Positions 15,171-16,657 of a DNA stretch of 16,657 nt are shown piece by piece. Numbering within the stretch: the stretch's first letter is position 1; each line of letters starts with the position of its first letter. The DNA lies in contig JAKAFQ010000028.1 of assembly GCA_021817875.1 (NCBI GenBank), forward strand, positions 1 through 16,657. The letters are read 5' to 3'. Source of the stretch: Pseudomonadota bacterium. Lineage in GTDB: Bacteria; Pseudomonadota; Gammaproteobacteria; Steroidobacterales; Steroidobacteraceae. The notes under the pieces are model-generated. The model did no database searches. It had not been told where the DNA came from and was given only the letters and a program-made list of their open reading frames with translations. A program made the translations under genes and the position numbers.

Positions 15171-15949
15171 TTGACTCCCTGCTCGATCTGCCCCCACACG
15201 TACGCGAACGCTTGGCGGTTGCGCTCGAGAGCGGGCTGTTATCAACCTCCGCACCGGACATCGCTTTGCAGTCGGTTCTTGGGAATTCGGAGTGGACATC
15301 TCGGGTCTCGGCGGCGCTGGTGGGACTTGCGCCTTTCGCACTGTCGGGTTCGGCAGTTGCAGCTTGGATCCGGAGTCTAGGTAAGGCGGAGGCCCGAGCG
15401 CCGCGCGCAGATCTTGTGTGGTCCGGCCCGGAGGTATCGGGAGTGCCTGCTCGATCGACCAGGCGCGTGTACGAGGAGCTGATCGGCTCGGCTGAACGTT
15501 CGCTCTGGATCAGTACTTACGCTTTCTTCGACGGTCCGAAGGCGTTTGATACGCTGGCGCGGCGAATGGACACGGTGAAAACACTGGACGCGACGGTGCT
15601 CCTGAATCTACAGCGCAAGAGTGGCGACACAAGCAGCTCCGATCAACTCATCCGACGATTCGCAGAGAGATTTTGGACTGTCGAGTGGCCGGGCAGCACA
15701 CGACCGCGCGTATACTTCGATTCGCGCGCGCTCGAGCTTGAGGGCCCGGGCGGAGTTCTCCATGCCAAGGCAGTTGTCGCAGACGACGACGCTGTCTTCA
15801 TTACCTCCGCGAACCTCACCGAGGCGGCGCTTGACCGCAATATCGAGCTCGGATTGCTAGTCCGGGACCGCTCCCTTGCGGCGAGCATCTCATCTCACTT
15901 CCAAGGTCTAATTGAGCGCGGCCTGCTGACTTCATTACCGCAGGCTTGA
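15167..15949 (+). CDS. drmC: DISARM phospholipase D-like protein DrmC
   Basis: DrmC is a PLD-superfamily protein of 260 residues. The single HKD motif is H199-A-K201 followed by D206 (H-x-K-x4-D), and the downstream S214-A-N216 matches the GSxN-type position. Upstream, residues about 100-120 (YEELIGSAERSLWISTYAF) form the usual first strand-helix unit of the fold. Only one HKD is present, so an active enzyme would need a dimer, as in Nuc-type bacterial nucleases. The first 70 residues are helical and lack motifs. In DISARM, drmC is reported as the least essential gene for protection, and its nuclease role is not settled. The start overlaps the drmB stop by ATGA; the end is followed by the 173-base spacer to the DUF262 gene, so this closes the operon. 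Confidence 0.88.
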   Translation: MIDSLLDLPPHVRERLAVALESGLLSTSAPDIALQSVLGNSEWTSRVSAALVGLAPFALSGSAVAAWIRSLGKAEARAPRADLVWSGPEVSGVPARSTRRVYEELIGSAERSLWISTYAFFDGPKAFDTLARRMDTVKTLDATVLLNLQRKSGDTSSSDQLIRRFAERFWTVEWPGSTRPRVYFDSRALELEGPGGVLHAKAVVADDDAVFITSANLTEAALDRNIELGLLVRDRSLAASISSHFQGLIERGLLTSLPQA

Positions 15950-16080
15950 CTTGACGCCGCACCAGAGGGTGCTCGCTGTGTAAAAAGCTGTATCATAAAT
16001 GACAAGTAAAACAGCGACTTAAGTGCCGCATTCTCAGTGGGAATCGAGTCGGTAGCGAAGTGGGGACGGTATTTGCCACG

Positions 16081-16120
16081 GCCAATTTGCAGGGGATGGT
16101 CAATGCCAAATTTGGGGGAT
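16081..16120 (+). repeat. Imperfect direct repeat overlapping the DUF262 ribosome site
   Basis: GCCAATTTGCAGGGGAT (16081-16097) and GCCAAATTTGGGGGAT (16105-16120) are near-identical units starting 24 bases apart. The second contains the GGGGG ribosome site (16114-16118) of the DUF262 gene. Spaced repeats at this place could be an operator, for example for autoregulation, or simply a duplication. The rest of the spacer from 15950 is AT-richer (around 15980-16015), with a TATCAT at 15991-15996 but no well-spaced -35. Confidence 0.4.
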
Positions 16121-16122
16121 AG

Positions 16123-16657
16123 ATGCCATATCAAACGCCGATCACGATCAGGACCGCCCTGGAACGCATATGGAAGCACGAGTACGTGCTACCCGCGATT
16201 CAGCGTGAATTCGTATGGAATCCAAGCCAGATCTGCAGACTCTTCGACAGTGTCGTGCAAGGCTTTCCCGTTGGCTCCTTTCTCTTTTGGAAAATAGAAC
16301 CAAAGACTGCAAAAGAGTTCAGGTTCTTTGATTTCAGTCGCATCTATCATCAACGTGACAACCCACATTGCGCTCCGCTCGGAAAAGCGCCTGACGGAGC
16401 TGTCACCGCTGTGTTGGATGGGCAGCAACGGCTAACTGCGCTGAACATCGGATTGCGCGGCTCCCTTGCGGTTAAAGAGCCCAACAAGTGGTGGAATAAC
16501 CCCAAGGCCTTCCCGGTTAAGCGACTTTATCTGGATCTGCTCCACGCCCGCGATGCTGACGAGGAAGGGGCGATGTATCGCTTTGAGTTTCTAACCGAGG
16601 AACGAGCGGCGGTTCACGAAGAAGGAGTCTACTGGTTCCCTGTCTCGGACATCTTTG
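16123..16657 (+). CDS. DUF262 domain protein (GmrS/ParB-like nuclease fold), 3' end outside window
   Basis: The frame opens at ATG 16123, directly after an in-frame TAG (16120-16122), with GGGGG four bases upstream. It stays open for 178 codons to the window edge, so the gene is partial. The protein starts with a helix and then LPAIQREFVWNPSQICRLFD (about residues 23-42), the typical DUF262 opening. GFPVGSFLFWKIE follows, then the hallmark VLDGQQRLTALNIGL at about 97-111, whose DGQQR loop corresponds to the ParB/Srx-type nucleotide-binding site. DUF262 occurs in GmrSD and related type IV restriction enzymes, usually followed by a DUF1524 HNH domain that would lie beyond the window. It could act alone against modified phage DNA. 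Two hand-counted lines are about 47% GC, well below DISARM, suggesting separate acquisition. Confidence 0.88.
   Translation, partial: MPYQTPITIRTALERIWKHEYVLPAIQREFVWNPSQICRLFDSVVQGFPVGSFLFWKIEPKTAKEFRFFDFSRIYHQRDNPHCAPLGKAPDGAVTAVLDGQQRLTALNIGLRGSLAVKEPNKWWNNPKAFPVKRLYLDLLHARDADEEGAMYRFEFLTEERAAVHEEGVYWFPVSDIF

Noticed and set aside
1..16657. CRISPR array, tRNA or rRNA genes
   Set aside because: No regularly spaced repeats, cloverleaf-like segment or rRNA-like sequence was found on reading through the window.

Overview
The window holds a complete class 1 DISARM anti-phage locus (drmD-drmMI-drmA-drmB-drmC, about 2704-15949, all on the + strand). On its left is a mosaic of small, poorly characterised genes. 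On its right is the start of a DUF262 (GmrSD/ParB-like nuclease fold) gene that runs off the window. Nothing in the sequence names the host. High GC (lines of the DISARM genes counted by hand are about 63-68%), GC-rich third positions, Shine-Dalgarno-type ribosome binding sites and this gene content suggest a Gram-negative bacterium, most likely a proteobacterium; that is inference. The overall picture is an accessory 'defence island', not core chromosome.

Left part (1-2388). A gene at about 127-1140 encodes an unrecognised N-terminal region joined to a C-terminal domain resembling the helix-turn-helix (DUF4096) domain of IS5-type transposases, with no catalytic DDE domain behind it. Its stop overlaps a chain of short ORFs (1140-1409, 1406-1513, 1510-1581, 1578-1838), each sharing bases with its neighbour and three of them with a Shine-Dalgarno sequence. 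One encodes a 35-residue single-span membrane peptide. Two hairpins and a 25-codon ORF follow. A 99-residue protein (2089-2388) then matches the MbcA/ParS/Xre antitoxin C-terminal (DUF2384) domain, with no RES-type toxin beside it. The base composition of this gene is visibly lower in GC than DISARM.

Middle part (2389-15949). A leader of about 300 bases precedes five genes. DrmD is an SNF2-type helicase, DrmMI a large adenine-N6 methyltransferase with a restriction-enzyme-like architecture, DrmA a superfamily 2 helicase with a zinc ribbon, DrmB a DUF1998 zinc protein, and DrmC a phospholipase D (HKD) family protein. drmD and drmMI are 4 bases apart, and the next three junctions are 4-base ATGA overlaps, so the five genes look like one tightly coupled operon. 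In characterised DISARM systems the methylase marks host DNA, DrmA and DrmB form the core that engages foreign DNA, and the remaining genes help block incoming phage DNA.

Right part (15950-16657). A 173-base spacer, partly AT-rich, carries an imperfect direct repeat directly before the ribosome binding site of a DUF262 protein. That protein contains the diagnostic DGQQR motif but is cut by the window edge. It is probably a second, independent defence gene related to type IV (GmrS-like) enzymes. DISARM itself is an already described system. The less explained material is the coupled small-ORF cluster, the DUF4096 fusion protein and the apparent mosaicism inside drmMI.
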